Notes: a model not told the origin generated them from the letters alone. DNA of 64,000 bases from DASXQK01 sp963724385 (GCA_963724385.1 CAVRUJ010000001.1:2604001-2668000), one strand, 5' to 3'. Numbered from the stretch's first letter, positions 1 through 9,795 are shown. Program-made: numbers and translations.

Positions 1-293
1 TTCACCGAGACATGGTCGAGAGGGATGCCCAGGGCCTCGGCATAGAGCCGATAGGTGATCTCCTGGCAGGAGCCAAGAGCGGCCAGCACGAGCTCGACCG
101 GATTGGGACCGGCGTCGGCTCCGCCGAGGGCCGGCACCTGGTCCAGTCTCAGGCGGAAGTCGCGAATGGAGGCCTCGCTGGTGAGGCCAGAGACCTGGCG
201 TGTGGCGGCCGTGAAAGTCGCCTGCGCTTCCTTGGGACGCTGCCCCAGGGCTGACCGGGTGAGTTCGAAAATATCCTTCAGATTCCTGGCCAT
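1..293 (-). CDS. OsmC family protein, partial (runs off the left edge)
   Basis: The reading frame starts at an ATG preceded by a strong AAGGAGG ribosome site five bases upstream and runs leftwards off the window, so 97 residues are visible and the C-terminal half is missing. The segment PNPVELVLAALGSC (about residues 64-76) is the typical OsmC-fold helix carrying the first conserved cysteine, Cys76. OsmC/Ohr proteins reduce organic hydroperoxides with a cysteine pair; others in the superfamily (YhfA-like) have unknown substrates. The second cysteine lies outside the window, so the subgroup cannot be decided. It is transcribed alone after the terminator that follows the SHMT-like gene. Confidence 0.8.
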   Translation of the reverse strand, partial: MARNLKDIFELTRSALGQRPKEAQATFTAATRQVSGLTSEASIRDFRLRLDQVPALGGADAGPNPVELVLAALGSCQEITYRLYAEALGIPLDHVSV

Positions 294-606
294 CGGGCCC
301 TCCTTGCACTTCGCTCTCGTGCGGGCCACACGATGGTTAAGACGCTTTAGCGTTTGATCACGCGGCGCAAGCTGCCCCTCAAATCTCCGCGGGTCCGTTG
401 CTTTTTCCGGTGGACCAGACCGGACGACAAAAAACCGCCGCAGCTAAGCTGGGCGGTTTGCATCCGTCGCTTTAGCTGCATTTGTTAGGCGCCCGCAAGC
501 TGGAGGCTCAAATCGGCGCCGCAAGTCATGTAGCGGGTCGTCCCGCCGGCGTCAACCCCGAAAGAATCGGCACGGCGGCCATAGACAGCGACCAAGGAAA
601 GCGGGG
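294..606. other. Non-coding gap between the SHMT-like gene and the OsmC gene
   Basis: No convincing gene lies here. It holds a minus-strand terminator hairpin near 429-459 and a short inverted repeat, ACGCT-TT-AGCGT, at 342-353, about 50 bases upstream of the OsmC start, where it could be an operator. It does not resemble the AT-rich OhrR operator. A short minus-strand frame ending at 485 has no ribosome site and overlaps the SHMT-like gene, so it was not called. Confidence 0.5.
429..459 (-). terminator. Rho-independent terminator after the oxygenase/SHMT-like operon
   Basis: Read on the minus strand, AAACCGCC and GGCGGTTT form the stem (an inner AGCT/AGCT pair is also possible) and the hairpin is followed directly by a run of six T. 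The asymmetry of the T run favours the minus strand. It sits about 150 bases past the stop of the SHMT-like gene and before the OsmC gene, separating the two transcripts. Confidence 0.75.
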
Positions 607-1935
607 TCAGATCGCCCCCGAGAGTTCCGGCGGGTAGATTGGAAAGCGGGCGGTCAGCGCCCGCACCTTGGCAAGTGTCGCTTCTTCCACGGCGCCGTTG
701 CGCTCCGGCGCGCCGGCCAGCCCGTCCAGCACATCGGCGATCCATTCGCCGGTCTGGCGCAATTCCGCCGGGCGGAAGCCGCGTGTAGTCACGGCCGATG
801 TGCCGAGCCGCACACCCGAGGTGATCGTTGGTTTTTCCATGTCGAACGGCACGGCGTTCTTGTTGCAGGTGATGCCCGCGCGTTCGAGGCTTTGCGAGGC
901 AGCAAGACCCTTCAGCATTTGGCGGTGCAGATCGAGCAGGACGATTGGCGTGTCCGTGCCGCCGGTCACAACGTCATAGCCACGCCGGATCAAGACCTCC
1001 GCCAGCGCGCGGGAATTCTCCAGTACCGTCGCGGCGTAGCGTCGGTATTCGGGGCGCAGCGCCTCGGCAAGGCAGACGGCCTTGGCGGCCAGCGCATGGA
1101 GCAGGGGGCTGCCCTGCGTGCCGGGAAACACCGCCGTGTTGAACTTCCTCGCCAGCGCCTCGTCATTGGTCAGGATGATCCCGCCGCGCGCGCCGCGCAG
1201 GGACTTGTAGGTGGTGGTCGTTGCCACATGGGCATGGGGGAACGGATGCGGGTGGACCCCGCCGGCGACAAGACCGGCGAAATGTGCCATGTCAACCAGC
1301 AACGCCGCACCCACCTCGTCGGCGATGCTTCGCATGCGGGCGAAATCGATGGCCCGGGGATAAGAAGATCCGCCGGCGATGATCAGCCTCGGCTTGTGCT
1401 CGCGGGCTAGCGCCTCGACGGCGTCATAGTCGATCAGCCCGTCCTGCCGGCGCACGCCGTACTGGACTACCCGATAGATCTTGCCGCTCTGATTGGCGGG
1501 CGCGCCGTGGCTGAGGTGCCCGCCGGCGGTCAGCGCCATGGACAGCACCGTGTCGCCCGGGCTGAGCAGCGCCTGCAGAACGGCCTGGTTGGCCTGGCTG
1601 CCGGAATGGGGCTGCACATTGGCGAAGCCCACGTTGAACAGCTTGCAAGCACGTTCAATGGCGACGCGCTCGATGATGTCCACATTTGTGGCGCCGCCGT
1701 GATAGCGATTGCCCGGCAAACCCTCGACGGTCTTGTTGGTCAGCAGCGAGCCCTGTACCTCGAGAACGGCGCGGCTGACGATATTCTCGGAGGCGATCAG
1801 CTCGATCATCTCCGTCTGACGGCGCCACTCGTCGGCCAGAGCACCGGCGATCTCGGGATCGCTTTGGCGAAGATGCGCGGTGAAATAGCCGTCATGCACC
1901 ACGGATTGCAGCGCGGTGGCCGGCGTTTTGTTCAT
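607..1935 (-). CDS. Serine hydroxymethyltransferase-like PLP enzyme, divergent paralogue
   Basis: A 442-residue PLP-dependent fold-type I enzyme of the SHMT family. The PLP lysine is Lys244, the cofactor-ring aspartate Asp215, and the general-base region keeps Glu71. Three residues near the substrate differ from the canonical paralogue in this same window (13672-14982): the NKY motif reads NKT (Thr69), RYYGG reads RYHGG (His79), and the His before the PLP Lys is Tyr243. Such changes suggest another substrate, for example alpha-methylserine or a beta-hydroxy amino acid, as known for alpha-methylserine hydroxymethyltransferases; this is inference. The ATG overlaps the stop of the upstream oxygenase gene by 4 bp (ATGA), so the two are probably translated together. 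Confidence 0.85.
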   Translation of the reverse strand: MNKTPATALQSVVHDGYFTAHLRQSDPEIAGALADEWRRQTEMIELIASENIVSRAVLEVQGSLLTNKTVEGLPGNRYHGGATNVDIIERVAIERACKLFNVGFANVQPHSGSQANQAVLQALLSPGDTVLSMALTAGGHLSHGAPANQSGKIYRVVQYGVRRQDGLIDYDAVEALAREHKPRLIIAGGSSYPRAIDFARMRSIADEVGAALLVDMAHFAGLVAGGVHPHPFPHAHVATTTTYKSLRGARGGIILTNDEALARKFNTAVFPGTQGSPLLHALAAKAVCLAEALRPEYRRYAATVLENSRALAEVLIRRGYDVVTGGTDTPIVLLDLHRQMLKGLAASQSLERAGITCNKNAVPFDMEKPTITSGVRLGTSAVTTRGFRPAELRQTGEWIADVLDGLAGAPERNGAVEEATLAKVRALTARFPIYPPELSGAI

Positions 1936-2714
1936 GCGGCAGCAGCCAGCAGGCAGTTGTCGTCCAGCGGCACGAGCGGCGAGAAGTCGCGGTGATGCTT
2001 GTAGTCCGGGCGAGCGAAGGTGGTCTGGGCATTCTCTACCGGGTTGACGATCAGCGAGAAGATGCGCCGGTTCCAGGGCGAGAGATTGGGCGGCGAGGCG
2101 TGCACCAGCGTGTCGCCGAAGATGAGCGCGGTGCCCGCCGGGCCGGTTGCCGAAACGATGCCTTGGGCCTCGACCAGCTTTGCCACGCTCGGCCGGTCGA
2201 CGACCCAGAGCGGATAGCTGGTCGAGACCGTGTCGAGCATTGCCTCCGGCGTCGCGTGACGGTGCGAGCCGGGAATGAAGTAAAGCGGACCATTGAACTC
2301 CACGACGTCGTCGAGGAAGACGTGGAGATTGAGCGCGAGCGGCTTGCCTACACCATCCTCGTTGCGGTGGGTAGCGAAGTCGTAATGCCACTGCCAGGCT
2401 TCGCCCTCGAAAGCGGCCTTCACATTGACCTTCACCTGCTGGGCATAGAGCCGCTTGCCCAGAAGCTGGAACGCCGGATCGAGCAGGCGAGGGTGGCGCA
2501 CCAGTTTGGCGTACGCAGGATGGCGCAGATGCAGGCCCATGGCCGTCCGGACTTCGCCGTTCATTTTCTCGCGGACGTTCGCCGGCGTCTCCTCCGCGAA
2601 GACGGGAGCAAGCGCTGCCCGAAGCACATCTACTTCTCGTGGCGAAAACAGCGCCGGCAGAACCACATAACCGTCCTGCTCAAACCGGCGTAACTGTGCC
2701 TCGGTAAGCTGCAT
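1932..2714 (-). CDS. Phytanoyl-CoA dioxygenase (PhyH) family Fe(II)/2-oxoglutarate oxygenase
   Basis: A 260-residue protein with the double-stranded beta-helix iron triad: His110 and Asp112 in WQWHYD, and His205 in LVHASPPN; Arg216 or Arg217 is placed to bind 2-oxoglutarate. The WQWHxD block resembles ectoine hydroxylase EctD and bacterial amino-acid hydroxylases, but the substrate cannot be named. First gene of a two-gene unit with the SHMT-like enzyme, overlapping it by 4 bp, and divergent from a LysR-family regulator with 111 bp between starts. A hydroxylated amino acid passed to a retro-aldol enzyme would explain the pairing (inference). Start chosen at the ATG giving the usual N-terminal EAQLRRFEQDGYVVL helix. 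Confidence 0.85.
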   Translation of the reverse strand: MQLTEAQLRRFEQDGYVVLPALFSPREVDVLRAALAPVFAEETPANVREKMNGEVRTAMGLHLRHPAYAKLVRHPRLLDPAFQLLGKRLYAQQVKVNVKAAFEGEAWQWHYDFATHRNEDGVGKPLALNLHVFLDDVVEFNGPLYFIPGSHRHATPEAMLDTVSTSYPLWVVDRPSVAKLVEAQGIVSATGPAGTALIFGDTLVHASPPNLSPWNRRIFSLIVNPVENAQTTFARPDYKHHRDFSPLVPLDDNCLLAAAA

Positions 2715-2825
2715 GGTGACCTTCACCACCCACGCGACCTTGGCCGCGATGCATCCAAGTTTCCCAGCGGCCGGGCATTTCGCGCAAGCCAAATTCCCTC
2801 GCCCATGGCTTAATTGGGCTGAGCC

Positions 2826-3797
2826 ATGACCCGGCGCCTGCCGCCCCTGAATGCCCTCCGCGCCTTCGAAGCCGCAGGCCGCCACGGCAGCTTCCTGCTC
2901 GCCGCCCGCGAATTGCGGGTCACTGCCGGCGCCATCAGCCACCAGGTGAAGATGCTGGAACGCTTCCTCGGCGTCCGCCTGTTCCATCGGCTTCACCGAG
3001 GCATCGTGCTGACCGACGCCGGCTCGAACTATTTGGCCGGTTGCTGCGACGGCTTGGACCGGCTGGCGACCGCCACCGAGCAGCTCGCCGTGGGTAGCCG
3101 GACCAGGACGCTGCGCATCAGTGCGCTGCCGGCTTTTGCCGAAAAATGGCTGGTACCGCGCCTGCAGCAGTTTCAGGAGCGGCATCAGGACATCGACGTG
3201 CGCTTGGCGGCCGATGCCGAGATCGTCGATTTCGTGACGAGGGACTACGACGTCGGCCTGCGTTATACGGACGGCCGCCATCCCGGCTTGAGGGTGGATC
3301 TCCTGCTGGAAGAGGAGATTTTTCCGGTTTGCAGCCCGGCCTTGCTGCAGGGTCCGCGACCGATCCGCCAGCCCAGCGACCTCTCGGGTCAGACGTTGCT
3401 GTACGACGTTCACTGGCAGGATGACTGGCGCCTGTGGCTGACCGCGGCGGGTCTTGCCGATCTCCGGCCGAGACAAGAATCCCGCTTCACGCTGTACAGC
3501 ATGGCGCTGGAGGCAGCGATCCGCGGTGGCGGAGTGCTCATTGGCCACAGCGCCATGATCGCCGACGACCTCGCGGCTGGACGCCTGGTAGCACCCTTCA
3601 GCGAACGCGTGCCGGCGCCCCGCGCGTATCACCTGGTATATCCCAAATGGGCGGAGAGCCGGCAGGCGGTGCAGTCGTTTCGCACCTGGCTGACAGGGGC
3701 GGTGGCGAGCTTCAAACAGGCGCAAAGCGCTGCGGCCCGCGGCGAGCCGCCGCGAAGATCGGCCGGCGCCCTTCGCAGGCGCGCTAAGACGCGCTGA
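2826..3797 (+). CDS. LysR family transcriptional regulator, GcvA-like
   Basis: 323 residues. The N-terminal winged helix-turn-helix (about 5-62) has the GcvA-type LPPLNALRAFEAAGRHGSF start and the recognition segment AGAISHQVKMLE; the rest is the periplasmic-binding-like effector domain (about 90-300). It is divergent from the PhyH/SHMT-like pair, the usual arrangement for a LysR protein that controls its neighbours, so the inducer may be an amino acid such as the oxygenase substrate (inference). GcvA itself regulates the glycine cleavage system. The basic C-terminal tail, rich in Arg, overlaps the convergent glutaryl-CoA dehydrogenase gene by 14 bp. Confidence 0.88.
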   Translation: MTRRLPPLNALRAFEAAGRHGSFLLAARELRVTAGAISHQVKMLERFLGVRLFHRLHRGIVLTDAGSNYLAGCCDGLDRLATATEQLAVGSRTRTLRISALPAFAEKWLVPRLQQFQERHQDIDVRLAADAEIVDFVTRDYDVGLRYTDGRHPGLRVDLLLEEEIFPVCSPALLQGPRPIRQPSDLSGQTLLYDVHWQDDWRLWLTAAGLADLRPRQESRFTLYSMALEAAIRGGGVLIGHSAMIADDLAAGRLVAPFSERVPAPRAYHLVYPKWAESRQAVQSFRTWLTGAVASFKQAQSAAARGEPPRRSAGALRRRAKTR

Positions 3798-5001
3798 AGG
3801 CCTGAATCCCGGTCTGGGCGCGACCGAGGATGAGGGCGTGGACGTCGTGGGTGCCCTCGTAGGTATTCACCGCCTCGAGGTTCATCACATGCCGGATGAC
3901 GTGGAACTCGTCGGCGATGCCGTTGCCGCCGTGCATGTCGCGTGCCATACGGGCGATATCGAGGGCCTTGCCGCAGGAATTGCGCTTCAGCATCGAGATC
4001 ATCTCCGGCGTCGAGCGGCCTTCGTCCCGGAGCCGGCCCAGGCGCAGGCAGGCCTGAAGACCCAAGGTGATCTCGGTCTGCATGTCGGCGAGCTTCTTCT
4101 GGATCAGCTGGTTGGCGGCGAGCGGCCGGCCGAACTGCTTGCGATTGAGGGTGTAGTTGCGGGCCGCGTGCCAGCAGAACTCGGCGGCGCCGAGCGCGCC
4201 CCAGGCGATCCCATAGCGGGCGTTGTTGAGGCAGCCGAAGGGACCCTTGAGGCCGCTCACGTTGGGCAGCAGATTCTCCTCCGGCACCGCCACGTCTTCC
4301 ATGACGATCTCGCCGGTGATCGAGGCGCGCAGCGAGAACTTGCCCTCGATCCTCGGCGCCGAGAGGCCCTTCATGCCTTTTTCCAGGATGAAGCCGCGGA
4401 TGGCGCCGGTGTCGTCCTTGGCCCAGACGATGAAGATGTCGGCGATGGGCGCGTTGGTGATCCACATCTTGCTGCCCTTGAGCACGTAGCCAGCGCCAGA
4501 CTTGCGCGCCCGCGTGGTCATGCCGCCAGGATCGGAGCCGTGATCGGGCTCGGTCAGCCCGAAGCAGCCGACGATTTCACCCTTGGCCAGGCGCGGCAGG
4601 TATTTCTGGCGCTGGGCCTCGGTGCCGTAGGCGTGGATGGGATGCATCACCAGGCTCGACTGCACGCTCATGGCCGAGCGGTAGCCGCTGTCCACCCGCT
4701 CGACCTCGCGGGCGACCAGGCCATAAGAGACGTAGTTGACGCCGGCGCAGCCGTAGCCCTCGATGGTCGAGCCGAGCAGGCCGAGCGCGCCGAGTTCGTT
4801 CATGATCTCGCGGTCGAAGCGCTCATGCCGGTTGGCCGTGATCACCCGGGGCATCAGCTTGTCCTGGCAATATTCGCGCGCCGTATCGCGCACGAGGCGC
4901 TCTTCCTCGCTCAGCTGGTCCTCGAGGAGAAGCGCATCGTCCCACTTGAACTCGGCCCGCCCAGCGGGGGAGCCAGGAATCTTGGCGGCGGCTTGGGTCA
5001 T
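3784..5001 (-). CDS. gcdH: Glutaryl-CoA dehydrogenase
   Basis: A 405-residue acyl-CoA dehydrogenase, close to the usual 390-400. It oxidises and decarboxylates glutaryl-CoA to crotonyl-CoA in lysine and tryptophan breakdown, passing electrons to ETF. The FAD-binding segment GCFGLTEPDHGSDPGG, the ALGAAEFCWHAARNY block and the catalytic base Glu381 in NTYEGTHD are all in the form typical of glutaryl-CoA dehydrogenases rather than short-chain acyl-CoA dehydrogenases. The ATG is chosen because upstream sequence in frame is low-complexity Arg/Pro-rich. It lies next to a CGNR regulator on the same strand (41 bp apart) and near a branched-chain-type amino acid transporter. Confidence 0.9.
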   Translation of the reverse strand: MTQAAAKIPGSPAGRAEFKWDDALLLEDQLSEEERLVRDTAREYCQDKLMPRVITANRHERFDREIMNELGALGLLGSTIEGYGCAGVNYVSYGLVAREVERVDSGYRSAMSVQSSLVMHPIHAYGTEAQRQKYLPRLAKGEIVGCFGLTEPDHGSDPGGMTTRARKSGAGYVLKGSKMWITNAPIADIFIVWAKDDTGAIRGFILEKGMKGLSAPRIEGKFSLRASITGEIVMEDVAVPEENLLPNVSGLKGPFGCLNNARYGIAWGALGAAEFCWHAARNYTLNRKQFGRPLAANQLIQKKLADMQTEITLGLQACLRLGRLRDEGRSTPEMISMLKRNSCGKALDIARMARDMHGGNGIADEFHVIRHVMNLEAVNTYEGTHDVHALILGRAQTGIQAFSAS

Positions 5002-5042
5002 GATCCGGGTCTCCCGAAGCAGGCTTGCAACGCCGGGGAAAC

Positions 5043-5720
5043 CTAGCCCGGAACCGAGCCACGGTCCATGTTTGCGGCCTGCCGGCGCTGGCGGTAGCGG
5101 CGCATCTTGGCGCGGCTGCCGCAGACCTCCATCTCGCACCACCGGCGCCGGCCGTTGCGCGTGCGATCCAGGAACAGCCAGCCGCAATGCCGGCCTGGGC
5201 ATTGCTTGATGCGATCGAGGTAGGGACCGGTCAGGAGCTCGGCCGCAGAACGGACGACCGGCCACAGGACATGGTCGAGGGACGAAGAGAGGTCCTGCCA
5301 ACCCCAGCTGAATCCCGTCGCCGTCGGCAGAATGCGAGCTGCCGCCATGGCTTCGGCCAGGGTCTCGTTGAATTCATCCATTTCGAGAGCGGGAGGCGCG
5401 GCGCCGGCGATCACGGCTGTGAAGATCCCGTGCAGGGATTCCCGCAGCCGGACCGCTCGAAACAGGCTCCGCACGGCTGCTCTGGGATTTCGCTTTGCCA
5501 AGGCGGCAAGAGCCTTGCCTGCGGCCTGATCCAGCATGCCGACATGCTCGGCCCAAGCCAGCAAGTGATCGTAACGCTGGAGATGCTCGAGATTGTGATC
5601 GCTGCCGCGCCCGCTGGTCGTGTTGGTGAAGTTGAGGCAGAGCACGCCGGCCAGCAGCGTCAGGCGGCCGGCGCGGCTCTGATTCATTGGCTCATTCGAA
5701 GTGGGAGAGGGGCTTTGCAA
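5043..5720 (-). CDS. CGNR zinc-finger / ABATE-domain putative transcriptional regulator
   Basis: 225 residues from a TTG start; an ATG twelve codons in (5687) is the alternative. The TTG has GAAGG six bases upstream, the ATG has no clear ribosome site. The C-terminal part shows the four-cysteine CGNR finger, Cys174, Cys179, Cys195 and Cys200, ending CGSRAKMRRYRQRR, a basic stretch expected to touch DNA. The N-terminal region matches the stress-induced ABATE (formerly DUF1470) fold found in front of such fingers. No target is proven; it lies downstream of nothing on its strand and is divergent from the LivH operon, with only 39 bp between starts, so it may control that operon or gcdH. Confidence 0.82.
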   Translation of the reverse strand: MQSPSPTSNEPMNQSRAGRLTLLAGVLCLNFTNTTSGRGSDHNLEHLQRYDHLLAWAEHVGMLDQAAGKALAALAKRNPRAAVRSLFRAVRLRESLHGIFTAVIAGAAPPALEMDEFNETLAEAMAAARILPTATGFSWGWQDLSSSLDHVLWPVVRSAAELLTGPYLDRIKQCPGRHCGWLFLDRTRNGRRRWCEMEVCGSRAKMRRYRQRRQAANMDRGSVPG

Positions 5721-5723
5721 GAG

Positions 5724-5752
5724 TTGCCTTCGAATTGTTTACCGTCTAAATT
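5724..5752 (+). promoter_or_regulatory. Candidate sigma70-type promoter of the liv operon
   Basis: TTGCCT and TAAATT are separated by 17 bp. The expected transcription start is at about 5759-5760, which coincides with the ATG of the first livH gene; no ribosome site precedes that ATG. The message may therefore be leaderless. Judged by eye only. Confidence 0.4.
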
Positions 5753-5759
5753 TCTTTTG

Positions 5760-7142
5760 ATGGTAACACACCCCGTCCTCGTCGGCCACCGCCTCGCCAT
5801 GGGCGCCTTGCTCTTCCTCCTCATGAGCCTGACTGGTGCCCAAGTCGCCCTCGCCAACCAGGCCGACCCCTTCGCCGGAGCAGTCGATTACTGCAAGAAC
5901 CTCGTTCCCGGCTTCGACGAGCACGCCAAGGACATCCTTTATCAGGTACAGCCGGGCGATCGCGATCAGGTGGTGGGCGTGCACGTCGCCTGGACCCCCG
6001 GCGACCCGGCGTTGAAACCTGGAGAAGCGTGGATCGAATGCTGGTTCCTGCCGCTGAACAAGACCAATGGCCAGTGGCAGGTCGACCAGGTCCGCAGCCA
6101 GCGCTGGGGCATCATGCAGCGCTACGACGTGCAGCAGTTCTTCAAGGTGCTATGGCTGCGCACCCACGACAATACGGTCGCGCGGCCCAAGCCGAAGCCG
6201 ACTACGCTCACCTTCCTTCTTTACATGCTGCAGCAGGCGCTGAATGGCGTGACCTTGGGCTGCCTCTATGCGCTGCTGGCCGTGGCCTTCAACTACATCT
6301 ACGGCATCGCGCGCTTCATCAACCTCGCCTTCGGCGAGCTTTACATGATCGGCGCATTCGCGACCTACATCGCCTATGCGCTCACCCTGCATCTGGGCGG
6401 CGCATTCACGCTGCTGCCCATCCTCGCCACCGGCGCCTATGTCGTGGCCACCGGCGCGATCGCGGGATGGACAGTCAACCGCCTGATTTTCCAGCGCCTC
6501 GCCCGCTCGGCAACGACGGTGCCGCTTGTGGCCTCGATCGGGCTTTCCATCATCGTCAGCGACGGCGTGCTCCTGCTCCAGGGCCCGAAAACGCGCTGGA
6601 TGCCGCAATACCAGCAGTCGGCCTGGCGGATCATTGACGGCCTCGGCTACGACGTTTACCTGCGCAAGGGTCATGTCATCGTCGGTCTCGCCACGCTCGC
6701 CATCGCCGGCATCCTGTGGTGGATCAGCAAGCGCACCGACTTCGGCCGCAGCTACCGGGCCTGCGCCCAGGACCCGCGGATGGCGGCACTCGTCGGGGTC
6801 GATGTGCGCGGCACCATCGCCTTCAGCTTCGCCCTCAGCGGCGCGCTCACCGGTGCGGCCGGCCTGTTCGAGGCGCTGCAGTACAACGCCGTCGACTTCC
6901 ACATGGGCTTCATCGTCGGCATCAAGTCCCTGATCGCGGCCGTCCTCGGCGGCATCGGTTCGATCCAAGGCGCCTTGCTGGGCGGCCTCCTGCTGGCCCT
7001 GATCGAGACCTATGCCGGGGTGCTTTTCGGGTTCGAGTGGCGGGACATCGTGGTCTTCGGGGTCCTGGCGGCGGTGATGTTGTTCCGGCCGTCCGGGCTG
7101 TTCGGGACCCTGCGCCTGATGCCCGCCGACGAACGGCCATAG
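5760..7142 (+). CDS. LivH-type ABC permease with an exported N-terminal domain
   Basis: 460 residues, about 150 longer than a normal LivH. Residues 1-32 look like a signal peptide or signal anchor (Arg11, hydrophobic 12-31, ALA ending). Residues 33-140 form a soluble segment with two cysteines (Cys45, Cys94) that I do not recognise and that would lie in the periplasm. From about 150 onward it is a standard LivH permease with many membrane helices and the cytoplasmic loop RACAQDPRMAALVGVDV that docks the ATPase. It is the first gene of the liv operon and is followed after 240 bp by a normal-length LivH. Start is the first ATG; an ATG at 5799 is less likely as it would cut the signal sequence. 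Confidence 0.8.
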   Translation: MVTHPVLVGHRLAMGALLFLLMSLTGAQVALANQADPFAGAVDYCKNLVPGFDEHAKDILYQVQPGDRDQVVGVHVAWTPGDPALKPGEAWIECWFLPLNKTNGQWQVDQVRSQRWGIMQRYDVQQFFKVLWLRTHDNTVARPKPKPTTLTFLLYMLQQALNGVTLGCLYALLAVAFNYIYGIARFINLAFGELYMIGAFATYIAYALTLHLGGAFTLLPILATGAYVVATGAIAGWTVNRLIFQRLARSATTVPLVASIGLSIIVSDGVLLLQGPKTRWMPQYQQSAWRIIDGLGYDVYLRKGHVIVGLATLAIAGILWWISKRTDFGRSYRACAQDPRMAALVGVDVRGTIAFSFALSGALTGAAGLFEALQYNAVDFHMGFIVGIKSLIAAVLGGIGSIQGALLGGLLLALIETYAGVLFGFEWRDIVVFGVLAAVMLFRPSGLFGTLRLMPADERP

Positions 7143-7382
7143 CCCGCGACCAACAAGGCCGTGAAAATGGAGTAACTCTCTTGCAGGCTGGGAAATCGTC
7201 GATTAGGGTCGCGCCTAACAAGGCGGCGGCGAGGAATCGCCCGGAACAGCCGCAAGGCGGGCGAGGCTTCGGTTTCCGATGCCGGGGAACACGGCAGGGC
7301 GGTCGAGGGGAACGGTGCCGACTGTCAGGTCTCAGTCGCCGAGAAATCGGCTGGCGAGGGCCAACGCAGGGGCGGGGGAGCG

Positions 7383-8297
7383 ATGGCACTATTCCTTCAA
7401 CAGTTGATCAATGGCCTGACTCTGGGCGCCATCTATGGCCTCATCGCTATCGGCTACACGATGGTCTACGGGATCATCGGCATGATCAATTTCGCCCATG
7501 GCGACATCTACATGATCGGCGCCTTCAACGCGCTGATCGCCTTCATCCTCCTGGGCTTCTTCGGCATCACCTGGGTCCCGCTGGCGCTCAGCCTGGTCCT
7601 GATCGTCGCGGTGATCGTCACCGCGGTCTATGGCTGGACCGTGGAGCGCATCGCCTATCGGCCGCTGCGCGGCTCCACGCGCCTGGCGCCTCTGATCTCC
7701 GCCATCGGCATGTCGATCCTGCTGGAGAACTACGTCCAGCTTCTGCAGGGCGCCCGGAACAAGCCGATGCCGAACCTGCTCGAAGGCGGCTTCCAGCTTT
7801 GGACCGAGAACGGCTTCGCCGTCGAGGTGCGCTATCTCCAGGTCGGCATCGTCGCCCTCACGGTCGCGCTGATGACCGGGTTCACCATGCTGATCACCCG
7901 CACGCCGCTCGGCCGCGCCCAGCGGGCGACGGAGCAGGACCGCAAGATGGCGGCTCTCCTCGGCGTCAACGTCGACCGCACCATTTCCCTCACCTTCGTC
8001 CTCGGCGCCGGCTTGGCCGCGGTCGCTGGCATGATGGTGCTGCTCTACTACGGGCAGATCGACTTCTACATCGGCTTCGTCGCCGGTATCAAAGCCTTCA
8101 CCGCCGCGGTGCTGGGCGGCATCGGCTCGTTGCCGGGGGCGATGCTGGGCGGCGTGCTGATCGGCCTCATCGAGGTCATGTGGTCCGGGTATTTCTCGGT
8201 GGAGTACAAAGACGTGGCCACCTTTGCCATCCTGGTCATGGTGCTGATATTCCGTCCGACGGGCCTGCTCGGCCGGCCGGACCTGGAAAAGGTCTAG
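7383..8297 (+). CDS. livH: Branched-chain amino acid ABC transporter permease LivH
   Basis: 304 residues, the normal LivH length. It is one of the two membrane subunits of a high-affinity branched-chain amino acid type importer in the inner membrane. Multiple hydrophobic helices are visible, along with the conserved NFAHGDIYMIGAF motif and the ATPase-coupling loop RATEQDRKMAALLGVNVDRT. The ATG has a GGGGGAG ribosome site. It is the second LivH in this operon and is followed by livM after 4 bp, so it is the likely standard partner of LivM. Substrate is inferred from the family; such systems also carry urea, short amides or aromatic amino acids. Confidence 0.92.
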   Translation: MALFLQQLINGLTLGAIYGLIAIGYTMVYGIIGMINFAHGDIYMIGAFNALIAFILLGFFGITWVPLALSLVLIVAVIVTAVYGWTVERIAYRPLRGSTRLAPLISAIGMSILLENYVQLLQGARNKPMPNLLEGGFQLWTENGFAVEVRYLQVGIVALTVALMTGFTMLITRTPLGRAQRATEQDRKMAALLGVNVDRTISLTFVLGAGLAAVAGMMVLLYYGQIDFYIGFVAGIKAFTAAVLGGIGSLPGAMLGGVLIGLIEVMWSGYFSVEYKDVATFAILVMVLIFRPTGLLGRPDLEKV

Positions 8298-8301
8298 CGT
8301 C

Positions 8302-9791
<1,490 letters not shown>

Positions 9792-9795
<4 letters not shown>

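Noticed and set aside
485..745. Minus-strand open frame ending past the SHMT-like gene
   Set aside because: It overlaps the SHMT-like gene in another frame, has no ribosome site and no recognisable domain; the part beyond 607 is more likely 3' untranslated sequence before the terminator.
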